DNA from: Pseudomonadota bacterium | GTDB lineage: Bacteria; Myxococcota_A; Polyangia; Polyangiales; Polyangiaceae | Reading direction: 5' to 3' | Assembly: GCA_023460875.1 (NCBI GenBank) | Contig: JAEWOQ010000149.1 | Location: 1 to 15,395 of the forward strand | DNA: 15,395 bases | In this document: in pieces, positions 6,113-13,645 of the stretch | Layout of the letters: each line of letters opens with the position of its first letter | Numbering within the stretch: position 1 is the first letter of the stretch | Translations under genes and position numbers: made by a program | Notes under the pieces: model-generated | What the model was told of the DNA's origin: nothing | The model's database searches: none | What the model saw: only the letters and a program-made list of their open reading frames with translations

Positions 6113-9100
6113 TCAGTGGAAATCCCGTGAGAGCTTCGGCAGACGCCCACGCCCGGGGCTCCCGAGTCGCTCCAGCTGGCGGGCTATCACGTGGATGACC
6201 GGTGTCTCCGAGGGATCTCGAGGAGCGGGCGCGGCGGGGGTCGTCTCCCGCTCGATCTCGCCGTGGACCAGGAGCAGGCTCGACGTGCGCGCCACCAGCT
6301 CTTGTTGCTCGAAGATCCGCCCGTACACGATGAGGTTGATCTGCCCCGTCTCGTCCTCGAGGGTCATGAACACCACCCCGCTGGCGGTCCCTGGTCGCTG
6401 ACGATTCAAGACGAGGCCCGCGACGCGCACGGGGCTGCCCTTCTTTAAGTAGACCAGATCCGAGGCTCGGGTGACGCCCTGCTTCCGGAGGCGGCGGCGC
6501 CAGTAGTTCATCGGGTGGTCCGCGACGCAGAGCCCCTTGCGGCCGTAGTCGAAGAGGAGCTGCTCCGCTCCCCGGAGCGCCGGGAGGCTCACCTCCGGCT
6601 CGTCCATTTCCTTCCGAGCGAAGAGCCCGTCGAGCCGGGGGCTCCGCGCCTTCCACAGGGCCTGACGGCGGCCGGGCACGAGGGCCTCCAGAGCGCCGGA
6701 CTCCGCCAGGGCCTCCAGCTCGTCCTTGGCCAGGCCCGCACGGGTGCGGAGCTCTTCGACGGAGCGGAAGGGCTCCGTGCGCGCGGCCTCGATGCGCCTG
6801 CTGGCGGCTTCCCCCAGCCCCTTGATGAGGCGAAGGCCGAGCCGCAGGGCGCGGTGCGCCCCCGGCTGAGTGCTCTGGATCCCGTTCGCCTCGCTGGGGG
6901 GCTCGAGGGTGCAGTCCCAGGAGCTGTGCTGCACGCAGACGTCCCGCACCTCCACCCCGTGCCTTTGGGCGTCCCGGACCAGAGACGAGGGCTGGTAGAA
7001 GCCCATGGGCTGGGAGTTGAGGAGCGCGCAGGTGAAGTGCGCCGGGTAGTGGGCCTTCTCCCAGGCGGAGGCGTACACGATCAGGGCGAAGGACGACGCG
7101 TGGGACTCGGGGAAGCCGTAGTCCCCGAAGCCTTTGATCTGCTCGAAGAGCGCCTCGCCGAACTCGCGGCTGATGCCGTTGCGCGCGAACCCCTCGAGCA
7201 GCCGCCCCCGGTGACGCATCAGCTTGCCGTTCTTCTTCCAGGCGGCCATGTCCCGGCGCAGCTGATCCGCCTCGCCCCCCGAATAGCCCGCCCCGAGGAT
7301 CGCGATCTGCATCACCTGCTCCTGGAACAGGGGCACGCCGAGGGTGCGCGCGAGCACCGGCACCAGGGACGCGTGCGGAGTGGTGTGGGGCTCCTCACCT
7401 CTGCGACGCCGCAGGTAGGGATGCACCATGCCGCCCTGGATGGGCCCAGGACGCACGATGGCCACCTGGATCACCAGATCGTAGAAGCGCCGAGGCCGCA
7501 GCCGCGGCAACATCGCCATCTGGGCGCGGCGCTCGATCTGGAAGACGCCCACCGTGTCTGCCCGACAGATCATGTCGTAGACGGCGGGGTCTTCGGGGGG
7601 GATGTGAGCAATGATCTGTAACGGGTCGAAAACACTCGAAGAATCCGACCATGTCGCGGCCTCTGCGGGGGCCACGGGGGGGCTCGCCCCCGGGTCGTCG
7701 CTCCCGGAGCTCAGGGGGTCCGTCTCGCTGGTGGAGATCGCGTCGTTCGATGTGGGGACGCCACGGAGACCACCGTCCACGTGGATCAACGCCAGCGCCT
7801 TGCGGATGGCCGTGAGCATGCCGAGCCCGAGCACGTCCATCTTGAAGAAGCCGAGGGCGTCGATGTCGTCCTTGTCCCAGGGCAGCACGGTCCGCCCCTC
7901 CATCCGCGCGGGCTCCACGGGCGCCACCTCGTACAGGGGCTGGGAGGACAGCACGAAGCCTCCGACGTGGATCGACAAATGACGCGGAAACCCCTGGAGC
8001 TGCCCTGCGAGGGCCACCACTTGGCGGAGCCTCGGATCGTCGATGTCGAAGCCGCGATCGGTGAGGCGCTCCTCGTGGGCCTCCGCCGTGTCGAAGTGGG
8101 TCACGGAGCCGCTGAGGCGATCCGCCTGCTCCTGGCTCAGCCCGAACACCTTGGCCACTTCACGAAGCGCGCTCTTGCCCCGGTAGCAGATCACCTCGCT
8201 GACCATCGCCGCGCGGTCTCGCCCGTAGCGCTCGTAGATTTCCTGGATGACCTCTTCCCGTCGTTCGTGCTCGAAGTCGACGTCGATGTCGGGCGGCTCC
8301 GCCCGCTCCTCGCTCAAGAATCTCTCGAACAATAGACTGGAACGTGCTGGATCTACTGCGGTAATTCCGATCATGAAGCAGACGGCGCTGTTGGCCGCGC
8401 TTCCCCTCCCCTGGCACAAGATCCGACGCCGTCGGGCGATCTCGACCACCTCGCGGATGCTGAGGAAGTAGGCGGCCACGCCGATCTTGGCGATCAGCCG
8501 CAGCTCCTTCTCGAGCTGGTCCCGGAGCTCGCCGCTGATCCCCTCGGGGTACCGCTGACGCACCCCCTCCCAGGTGAGCTCCGCGAGCCGCTCGTCCGCC
8601 GTTCGACCGGGAGGCAGCTCACAAGGAAAGTGATACTCGAGCTGAGACAGATCGAAGCGGACGCTCTGGGCGATCTCCGCGGTGCGCCCCACCCAGTGAG
8701 GTCGCTCGGCGAACAGCCGCAGCATCTGCTCCTCCGAGCGGAGATAGGCCTCGTGGTTGCCCCCGAGCTCCCGACCGGCGGCGTCCAGGGTGATGCCCCG
8801 ACGGATGCAGTGGAGGACATCGGAGAGGGGCTTGCGGGTGGCTACGTGATACCGCGGGCGGCTGCTGGCCACGACACCGAGACCGAAGCGTGCCGCGGCG
8901 CTCTCGACCCAGCGGATGCGGCGACCATCTCGGCCATTGAGGTGACAGTGAGCCGCCAGCACCGCCCGCTCTCCCCAGGCCTCGCGGAGGATCCCCAGCA
9001 GCTCCTCGAGGGGGCCTTCGGGGACCGCTGAGGGATCCTCGGGGGCAGGCAGCACGGCGATCAGCCCCTCAGCGCGGGGCGCCAGCCACTCCAGAGCGCA

Positions 9101-9475
9101 CAGCGACTCCCCTTTGGGGCGCCCGGCATGGCTCTGGGTCAGGAGGCGACACAGGTTTTGATAGCCGGTGCTCGTCTGGGCGAGGAGCGCCAGGGTGAGG
9201 GGCGCGTCGTCCGGAGAGTCCCCGGAGCCGAGGGGCTTCGCTCGAGGCGCCGCCCCCTCCTCGGACCATCCCAGGGTCAGCTCCGCGCCGACCAGAAAAG
9301 GCAACCCGAGCTCCCGCGCCCGGGTCCAACCCCGGACCACCCCGTACAGCCCGTCGAGATCGCACAACCCGAAGGCGGCGTGCCCCAGCTGACCGGCGCG
9401 CTCGACCAGCTCCTCGGGGTGGGACGCTCCCCGAAGGAAAGAGAAACAGGAGCGCCCGAGGAGCTCGGCGAACAT
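6113..9475 (-). CDS. dnaE2: Error-prone DNA polymerase DnaE2/ImuC (C-family alpha subunit)
   Basis: This is the catalytic subunit of the ImuA-ImuB-DnaE2 mutasome, which copies past damaged DNA and causes damage-induced mutation. From ATG 9475 the protein has 1,120 aa. It begins MFAELLGRSCFSFLRGASHP, the usual DnaE2 opening. The PHP-like domain has lost metal ligands (GRSC for HxHS, CDLDG for TDxDG), as expected for DnaE2. Palm-domain aspartates are Asp396 and Asp398 in PDIDVDF and Asp547 in KMDVLGLG. Other signatures are QGRGSAANSAVCF and GVFQIERRAQM. An OB-fold lies near 1015-1065, and the C-terminus ends in SRDFH. A clamp-binding-like QLLF occurs near residue 972. An extra Ser/Asp/Pro-rich stretch of about 45-50 aa (roughly 571-617) interrupts the normally compact region after KMDVLG. 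A GTG at 9511 would add 12 residues, but it coincides with the predicted transcription start. The ATG has GGGAG ten bases upstream. Confidence 0.96.
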   Translation of the reverse strand: MFAELLGRSCFSFLRGASHPEELVERAGQLGHAAFGLCDLDGLYGVVRGWTRARELGLPFLVGAELTLGWSEEGAAPRAKPLGSGDSPDDAPLTLALLAQTSTGYQNLCRLLTQSHAGRPKGESLCALEWLAPRAEGLIAVLPAPEDPSAVPEGPLEELLGILREAWGERAVLAAHCHLNGRDGRRIRWVESAAARFGLGVVASSRPRYHVATRKPLSDVLHCIRRGITLDAAGRELGGNHEAYLRSEEQMLRLFAERPHWVGRTAEIAQSVRFDLSQLEYHFPCELPPGRTADERLAELTWEGVRQRYPEGISGELRDQLEKELRLIAKIGVAAYFLSIREVVEIARRRRILCQGRGSAANSAVCFMIGITAVDPARSSLLFERFLSEERAEPPDIDVDFEHERREEVIQEIYERYGRDRAAMVSEVICYRGKSALREVAKVFGLSQEQADRLSGSVTHFDTAEAHEERLTDRGFDIDDPRLRQVVALAGQLQGFPRHLSIHVGGFVLSSQPLYEVAPVEPARMEGRTVLPWDKDDIDALGFFKMDVLGLGMLTAIRKALALIHVDGGLRGVPTSNDAISTSETDPLSSGSDDPGASPPVAPAEAATWSDSSSVFDPLQIIAHIPPEDPAVYDMICRADTVGVFQIERRAQMAMLPRLRPRRFYDLVIQVAIVRPGPIQGGMVHPYLRRRRGEEPHTTPHASLVPVLARTLGVPLFQEQVMQIAILGAGYSGGEADQLRRDMAAWKKNGKLMRHRGRLLEGFARNGISREFGEALFEQIKGFGDYGFPESHASSFALIVYASAWEKAHYPAHFTCALLNSQPMGFYQPSSLVRDAQRHGVEVRDVCVQHSSWDCTLEPPSEANGIQSTQPGAHRALRLGLRLIKGLGEAASRRIEAARTEPFRSVEELRTRAGLAKDELEALAESGALEALVPGRRQALWKARSPRLDGLFARKEMDEPEVSLPALRGAEQLLFDYGRKGLCVADHPMNYWRRRLRKQGVTRASDLVYLKKGSPVRVAGLVLNRQRPGTASGVVFMTLEDETGQINLIVYGRIFEQQELVARTSSLLLVHGEIERETTPAAPAPRDPSETPVIHVIARQLERLGSPGRGRLPKLSRDFH

Positions 9476-9509
9476 GGCGACTCTGCTCCCGGGCGCCACT
9501 GGCCCGGAC

Positions 9510-9526
9510 ACTGAACAGAGTACCAG
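9510..9526 (-). promoter_or_regulatory. LexA-like SOS box upstream of dnaE2
   Basis: Read on the minus strand the site is CTGGTACTCTGTTCAGT. It differs at two positions from the site ahead of imuA. As I recall the Myxococcus xanthus LexA consensus (CTRHAMRYBYGTTCAGS), it matches 13 of 17 positions, including the whole GTTCAG half. It overlaps the predicted -10 element, a good position for repression. Confidence 0.65.
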
Positions 9527-9545
9527 TCATCGGGGTATCCGTCCA
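9517..9545 (-). promoter_or_regulatory. Predicted dnaE2 promoter
   Basis: On the minus strand, TGGACG (-35) is followed by 17 bases and TACTCT (-10), preceded by an extended TGG. The start of transcription would fall near 9510, inside the LexA-like box and about 35 bases before the ATG at 9475. dnaE2 could therefore be expressed independently of imuAB. Confidence 0.45.
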
Positions 9546-9601
9546 GTGGGTGTCGTCGATGCCGGGTCGCAAAGGAGCCCGGCCGACGTGCCGGCCGCGG
9601 C

Positions 9602-11308
9602 TCAGTCCAGGACGGCCTGGAGATACCGCTGCCCGCTGTCCCGATCGACGAAGACCAGGGCTTCGAGTCCGCCGTCGGGGCTCCCGAGCCACACCCGGAG
9701 ATAGTCTCGGGAAACGGGCTGAGGGGTCCACCACTCCACCGCCTCGAGGCGTTGTACGAAGCGCACCCGCTCGATGGTGTAGAAACGCCGCCCTAACCCG
9801 ACCGGCTCCCCTTCTCGCAGCGGAGCGGGGAACGGGATGGGCCGTGGCAAGAGCCGTGTCACGACGTCGATCCCCGTCCCGCAGATGCTCTCCGCCCCCC
9901 GAAGCTCCGCCTCCTTCGCGCCCCCGCGGGGTGAGCCCTGAGCCCACAGGTCCAGCGCGCGCTGATCCAGAGCGCGCAGCGGCTCGAGCGCGCTGCTCGA
10001 CTCCGGACGATGGCTCTGGATCCAGCGCAATCTGCCCACCTGCTCGGAGCCCACGTCCGCCGCCAGCTCCGCCAGCAGCACGGACAGCTCCTCGGGACCC
10101 GCCCCTTCACAGGCGTCCCAAGCCGCCGCGTCCCCCGAGAACCTGCGCCGTCCCAGCTGAAGCTGGCGGACCTGAGCCGCGACCAAGGCAGGCGCGGTCA
10201 CCCGCAGAGCCACGATCGGCGCCGCGAGCTGCAGCCGCTCGAGGCGGGCCCGCAGGATCCGCTCGAGCTCCGCCTCACGCCAGAGGGGGGATGCCAGTTC
10301 GAGCTGCAGACGCCTCCCTGGAGGACCGTGATCCGCGGTTCCCCGGATCCCTCGCTGGCGCGCCAAGGCGGGATCGTACTGGAGGTCGAGCCACAGGGCG
10401 CGCGCCGCCTCCCCCCGCCCTTCCAGCCGAGCGCTCAGACGCGTCACCAACCCGCGCAAGGAAAACAGCAGAGGGGTGAGCCCGCTCACGGGCTCCTCCC
10501 AGTGCACCTCCTCCACCAGCACAGGGGGAGGCTCGTAAGGGACGAGGGGCATCGCGTCCCGCCCCTCGCACAGCTCCCGAATGAGCCGCGCCTCGTTGCC
10601 CAGGCGGGGCGCCGCCGATCGCGGGGGCAGAGCCCGGAGCTGACCCACCGTCAACACCCCGAGCCGGGCGAACCACTCCACCGTCTCCGCTGCCAGCGGC
10701 AAAGCCAGGAGGGGCAGGTGAGCGAGCTGGGAGCACGTCTGATCGGGAGGAACGAGGCACACCCCCTCGGGAGACACCTCCCCCCAGCGCGCGAAAGCGC
10801 GGGCCAGGAGCGGCCCGGAGGCGATCGCCAGGCGAACTTGGTGCCCCCAGGCGCGCACCTGCCCCGTCAAGGTCTCGGCGAGCGCTTGCTCTCCACCCCA
10901 GAGGCGAGTGCTGCCCGTGACGTCGAGCCAGACCGTCTCGGGGGCCTCCCAGGAGACCGGCTTCCCAAAACCCAGGGCGAGCTCCGCGACGCTGGCGAGC
11001 GCCTGGCTCATTTTTTTCTCGGGGAGCTGGCGCACCGCGAGGCGGGCCACCAGCGCCGTGGCTTCGGCGATGGTCTGCCCTGGACGAACGCCGCGCCGTC
11101 GAGCCTGCTCGTTGACCGCCGCCAAGGGCGAGCGGGGGGTGAGGTGGGGTGCCTCGACGCTCGGAGCCGTGTCGCCTTGCTTCACGAGCACGACGCCGAG
11201 CGGGGTCGTGTCCACCTCCGGCCCGATCAGCTCGCAGGATAGCTCAGGGAGCACCAGCGCGGCGATCCGTCGATCCCGCCTCGGGGCGGGCGTGGGCTCA
11301 GGCGGCAC
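9602..11308 (-). CDS. imuB: ImuB, non-catalytic Y-family polymerase homologue
   Basis: ImuB is the scaffold of the mutasome: a Y-family polymerase fold that has lost activity and links ImuA, DnaE2 and the sliding clamp. The 568-aa protein begins with a Pro-rich tail, then IAALVLPELSCEL (15-27), where catalytic Y-family enzymes have the DxD site. The second catalytic site (SxDE) is replaced by WLDVTGSTRLWGGE (127-140), the usual ImuB form. A helix-hairpin-helix-like segment (VGQLRALPP, 221-229) and a little-finger-like region follow. QLQL at 382-385 lies near where ImuB proteins carry a QLxLF clamp motif, but Gly replaces Phe. The C-terminal tail has RRFYTIERVRFVQRLEAVEWW and SRDYLRVW, as in other ImuB proteins. 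The start is GTG 11308, overlapping the end of imuA by 11 bp, with AGGA suitably spaced upstream; this indicates translational coupling. Confidence 0.93.
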   Translation of the reverse strand: MPPEPTPAPRRDRRIAALVLPELSCELIGPEVDTTPLGVVLVKQGDTAPSVEAPHLTPRSPLAAVNEQARRRGVRPGQTIAEATALVARLAVRQLPEKKMSQALASVAELALGFGKPVSWEAPETVWLDVTGSTRLWGGEQALAETLTGQVRAWGHQVRLAIASGPLLARAFARWGEVSPEGVCLVPPDQTCSQLAHLPLLALPLAAETVEWFARLGVLTVGQLRALPPRSAAPRLGNEARLIRELCEGRDAMPLVPYEPPPVLVEEVHWEEPVSGLTPLLFSLRGLVTRLSARLEGRGEAARALWLDLQYDPALARQRGIRGTADHGPPGRRLQLELASPLWREAELERILRARLERLQLAAPIVALRVTAPALVAAQVRQLQLGRRRFSGDAAAWDACEGAGPEELSVLLAELAADVGSEQVGRLRWIQSHRPESSSALEPLRALDQRALDLWAQGSPRGGAKEAELRGAESICGTGIDVVTRLLPRPIPFPAPLREGEPVGLGRRFYTIERVRFVQRLEAVEWWTPQPVSRDYLRVWLGSPDGGLEALVFVDRDSGQRYLQAVLD

Positions 11309-12128
11309 CTGCCATTTTCCTGGGTTTGGAGGAGCTCAACCCCGGACCATCGCGCCGGACACCGCGCAGCTGGTGCACGGCCAACGGACGCGGAGGGGCC
11401 AAGCGCCCCTGGAGATCCTTCGTCACCGCCAACGAGAGCTCCCGCTCGCTCCGTCGCTCGAGCTCGAGGCGCTGGGACACCGGGAGCGCCAGAGGGCGCG
11501 GCGCGCTCTGGCTCGTGAGCAACAGGACCGTGCTCTCTGTCCCCTGCAGCGCGAGATTGAGGCGCCGCACCACTCGAACCCAGGGGCCCAGGTGGACGTC
11601 CAGCGACTGACCGGGAGCTCCCGCCGTGTCGACCACCAACAGGGAGAGAGCCCGCGCTTCGGCCATGCGCAGGACCACCCGGCTCAACACCTCGAGGGGA
11701 GGACGCACTACGAGCAACCGCTCCAGCTCGACCCCCATCCCGGCCACACCCGGCGCGTGGAGCGTCCCCGAGGGATCCACGAAGCCACACCAACCTTGCC
11801 CCTCCCGTTGAGCCGCTCGACAGGCGCCGAGCGCCAAGGTGGTGCCCAGCGCTCCTCCGCCCCGCATCGTGAGCTCCACCACGCCTCCTCGGAGCAGCCC
11901 ACCTCCCGGGAGCAGAGCATCCACCCCTTCGAGCCCTAGAGGCAGAACGGAGCGTGCGCCTCGGACCGAGCGCTCTGCCGGAGTGACGCTGCCCGGAGTG
12001 ACGGTCGACGTCGGCGCCATCGGCCTATCAGCCGAATCTGTGCTTGGATCCGTGGCCAAGGTGACCCAGCGCCGGAAACGCAGCTCGGCCGGGAGTCGTT
12101 CGAGGATCTGGAGAGGGGACGGGCTCAC
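11298..12128 (-). CDS. imuA: ImuA, RecA-like mutasome accessory protein
   Basis: ImuA proteins (also called SulA-like or RecA-like) accompany imuB and dnaE2 and are needed for damage-induced mutagenesis. From GTG 12128 the product has 276 aa. After a variable N-terminus come VLPLGLEGVDALLPGGGLLRGGVVEL, written here as two adjoining parts (VLPLGLEGVDALL, about 61-73, and PGGGLLRGGVVEL, 74-86), then a degenerate Walker A (MRGGGALGTT, 88-97) and a Walker-B-like LLVVDTAGA (163-171). The P-loop Lys is replaced by Thr, so ATP hydrolysis is doubtful. The frame is open to 12209, where a GTG overlaps the stop of the upstream 94-aa gene. However, the codons from 12209 to 12129 are atypical (AGG, ATA, CTA, AAA, AAT) and contain the LexA-like box and a -10-like TAATCT. 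I therefore put the start at 12128 or later; ATG 12020 is another option. It is the first gene of the imuA-imuB unit. Confidence 0.85.
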   Translation of the reverse strand: MSPSPLQILERLPAELRFRRWVTLATDPSTDSADRPMAPTSTVTPGSVTPAERSVRGARSVLPLGLEGVDALLPGGGLLRGGVVELTMRGGGALGTTLALGACRAAQREGQGWCGFVDPSGTLHAPGVAGMGVELERLLVVRPPLEVLSRVVLRMAEARALSLLVVDTAGAPGQSLDVHLGPWVRVVRRLNLALQGTESTVLLLTSQSAPRPLALPVSQRLELERRSERELSLAVTKDLQGRLAPPRPLAVHQLRGVRRDGPGLSSSKPRKMAGAA

Positions 12129-12145
12129 ACTGAACAGATTAGCAG
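12129..12145 (-). promoter_or_regulatory. LexA-like SOS box upstream of imuA
   Basis: On the minus strand the site reads CTGCTAATCTGTTCAGT, 15 of 17 matches to the M. xanthus LexA consensus as I recall it, and 15 of 17 identical to the dnaE2 site. It contains TGCTAATCT, an extended -10-like element. Transcription would then begin at or just after the GTG at 12128, so the mRNA may be leaderless or the true start may lie further in. Confidence 0.7.
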
Positions 12146-12205
12146 CATTCGCCTCCGCCGCTAGCGCCCATTTTCGCTCGCTCGGACAGGCTATGTCTGC
12201 CGACC

Positions 12206-12490
12206 TCACCCCTCCGAGGTCTCCTGCCGCTCGGCGATCACGTCACCGTACCTGTCCAGGTACCAACGCTCGACCCCCTTCGCGCCCATCGCGCTCACCA
12301 CTTCCCGTCTCCCCTGCCCGTCCTCGATCTCCCATTGTTCCGCGCCGACCCTGCGCACCCGCACCTTGTAGGCCTGGCCCAGCCCGTACCGATACCGCAA
12401 CCCCTCCACGATCCGCTCGGCGGCGCCCGGCCCCAGCGGCCCCCAGAGAGACACGACGCGCCCGTCGCTCTCCGGCTCCCTTCGTTCCAT
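12206..12490 (-). CDS. Small hypothetical protein upstream of imuA (94 aa)
   Basis: A 94-aa acidic/basic mixed protein starting at ATG 12490 behind a strong purine-rich Shine-Dalgarno (GGAGGGAGGAGGGGAG). Codon use is typical of the window. It has no signal peptide or membrane segment. The sequence includes a predicted helix (GAAERIVEGLRYRYGLG), then YKVRVRRVGAEQWEIEDGQG, which looks like a beta hairpin, and AKGVERWYLDRYGDVI. I do not recognise the family. Its stop overlaps a GTG of the imuA frame, but the LexA-like box lies downstream of it. It may be constitutively expressed and read through into imuA, or be unrelated to SOS. Confidence 0.72.
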   Translation of the reverse strand: MERREPESDGRVVSLWGPLGPGAAERIVEGLRYRYGLGQAYKVRVRRVGAEQWEIEDGQGRREVVSAMGAKGVERWYLDRYGDVIAERQETSEG

Positions 12491-12515
12491 CTCCCCTCCT
12501 CCCTCCAGTCTAGCA
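12491..12515 (-). promoter_or_regulatory. Ribosome binding site and possible extended -10 of the 94-aa gene
   Basis: On the minus strand, TGC-TAGACT (12507-12515) resembles an extended -10 element. The polypurine stretch GGAGGGAGGAGGGGAG follows directly before the ATG at 12490. No convincing -35 is seen. The leader would be very short. Confidence 0.35.
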
Positions 12516-12612
12516 GCAACCAGGTTGGAGAACTTTCTGCGGGGCCAGGAAGTCGCGGCCCCCCTCGACGACGCTGACGCCGGTCTCTGGCGGCCCGCTC
12601 GCAGGATGTTAT

Positions 12613-13545
12613 GTGAGCCACGTGACCCAGCCGCCGACGTCCCCGAGCGCTCCCAGGAGCTCTGCCGCGCCGAGCCTTACCGCGCCGAAGTCCGCCGCGC
12701 CGAGCTCTGCCGAACCGCAGGTTGCCGCAGAGAAGCTCGACGCGCTGCGCGGCATCCTGCGGGAGCTCAACTCGGTGCTGGTCTGCTTCTCCGGCGGCAT
12801 CGACAGCGCCTTCGTTCTGGCGGTCGCCACGGAACAGCTCGGCGCTCGAGCAGTGGGCATGACCGCCGTGAGTCCGAGCTTACCTCGCTCCGAACGGGAC
12901 GCCGCCGCCCGCCTCGCAGCGCAGCTCGGCGCCCGCCACGAGTGCGTCGACTCCCACGAGATCGATCGCCCCGGCTACGTCGCCAACGGCCCCGATCGCT
13001 GTTTCCACTGCAAATCGGAGCTCTACGAGATCGCCGAGCTCAAGCGGCAGGAGTGGCACCTCGACCACGTCCTCAACGGCACGAACCTCGACGACCTCGG
13101 CGATTACCGCCCCGGGCTCGAAGCCGCACGCGCGGCGGGCGCCAAGAGCCCTCTGGTGGACGCCGGCATGACCAAAGCGGACGTGCGTGAGGCCGCCCGC
13201 CTGATCGGCATGGAGATCTGGGACAAACCGGCCGCGGCATGCCTGTCGAGCCGCATCCCCTACGGCACCGCCGTCACCCCCGAGCGTCTCCGCCAGATCG
13301 AGGGGTTCGAGGCGGACCTGCGCGAGCTGGGCTTCCGACAGGTGCGCGTGCGCTGGCACGATCAGATCGCCCGCATCGAGGTAGACCTCTCGGAGCTCGA
13401 GACCTTGCTCTCCGGCGATCTGCGGCAGCAGGTCGTGGAGCGTGGGCAGGCCCATGGCTTCCGCTACGTCACCCTCGATCTCGGCGGCTACCGCACGGGG
13501 TCCCTCAACGAGATGCTCGCCAGGCGGGCCCTGCGCGTCGTGTAA
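12613..13545 (+). CDS. larE: LarE, ATP-dependent sulfur transferase for the nickel-pincer nucleotide cofactor
   Basis: LarE adenylates and sulfurates the pyridinium biscarboxylate precursor of the nickel-pincer cofactor used by lactate racemase (LarA) and its relatives. The 310-aa protein has the PP-loop SGGIDS (60-65) for ATP binding. RCFHCKSELY (Cys130, Cys133) and KPAAACLSSRIPYG (Cys210) follow. Cys210 aligns with the sacrificial Cys of Lactobacillus LarE. The extra CxxC pair fits the LarE class in which three Cys hold a [4Fe-4S] cluster. The C-terminal part (LGFRQVRVRWHDQIARIEV, YVTLDLGGYRTGSLNE) is the usual LarE end. The first 37 residues are an unusual Ala/Pro/Ser-rich extension. The start GTG 12613 is chosen as first in frame; GTG 12622 is possible. 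No larA, larB or larC is in this window. A xylulokinase follows 100 bp downstream. Confidence 0.93.
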   Translation: MSHVTQPPTSPSAPRSSAAPSLTAPKSAAPSSAEPQVAAEKLDALRGILRELNSVLVCFSGGIDSAFVLAVATEQLGARAVGMTAVSPSLPRSERDAAARLAAQLGARHECVDSHEIDRPGYVANGPDRCFHCKSELYEIAELKRQEWHLDHVLNGTNLDDLGDYRPGLEAARAAGAKSPLVDAGMTKADVREAARLIGMEIWDKPAAACLSSRIPYGTAVTPERLRQIEGFEADLRELGFRQVRVRWHDQIARIEVDLSELETLLSGDLRQQVVERGQAHGFRYVTLDLGGYRTGSLNEMLARRALRVV

Positions 13546-13582
13546 GCCGACGGACAGCGACCTCGCCCCCGGCGTCGTCGGC
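13546..13582 (+). terminator. Stem-loop directly after larE
   Basis: GCCGACG (13546-13552) pairs perfectly with CGTCGGC (13576-13582) across a 23-base loop, beginning at the base after the larE stop codon. There is no T tract. It could reduce read-through into the next gene or be chance pairing in GC-rich DNA. Confidence 0.2.
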
Positions 13583-13645
13583 TCCCTGCTCGCGGGGTCG
13601 GAATGCTCGGGGACCGGGCTACTCTTCACCGTCTTGGCGTGAGCG

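Noticed and set aside
5081..6130. 349-aa plus-strand frame
   Set aside because: It is antisense to the lamin-tail lipoprotein, which has a lipobox and recognisable domain motifs.
10010..11242. 410-aa plus-strand frame opposite imuB
   Set aside because: Gln/Arg/Pro-rich shadow. The minus strand has clear ImuB motifs throughout.
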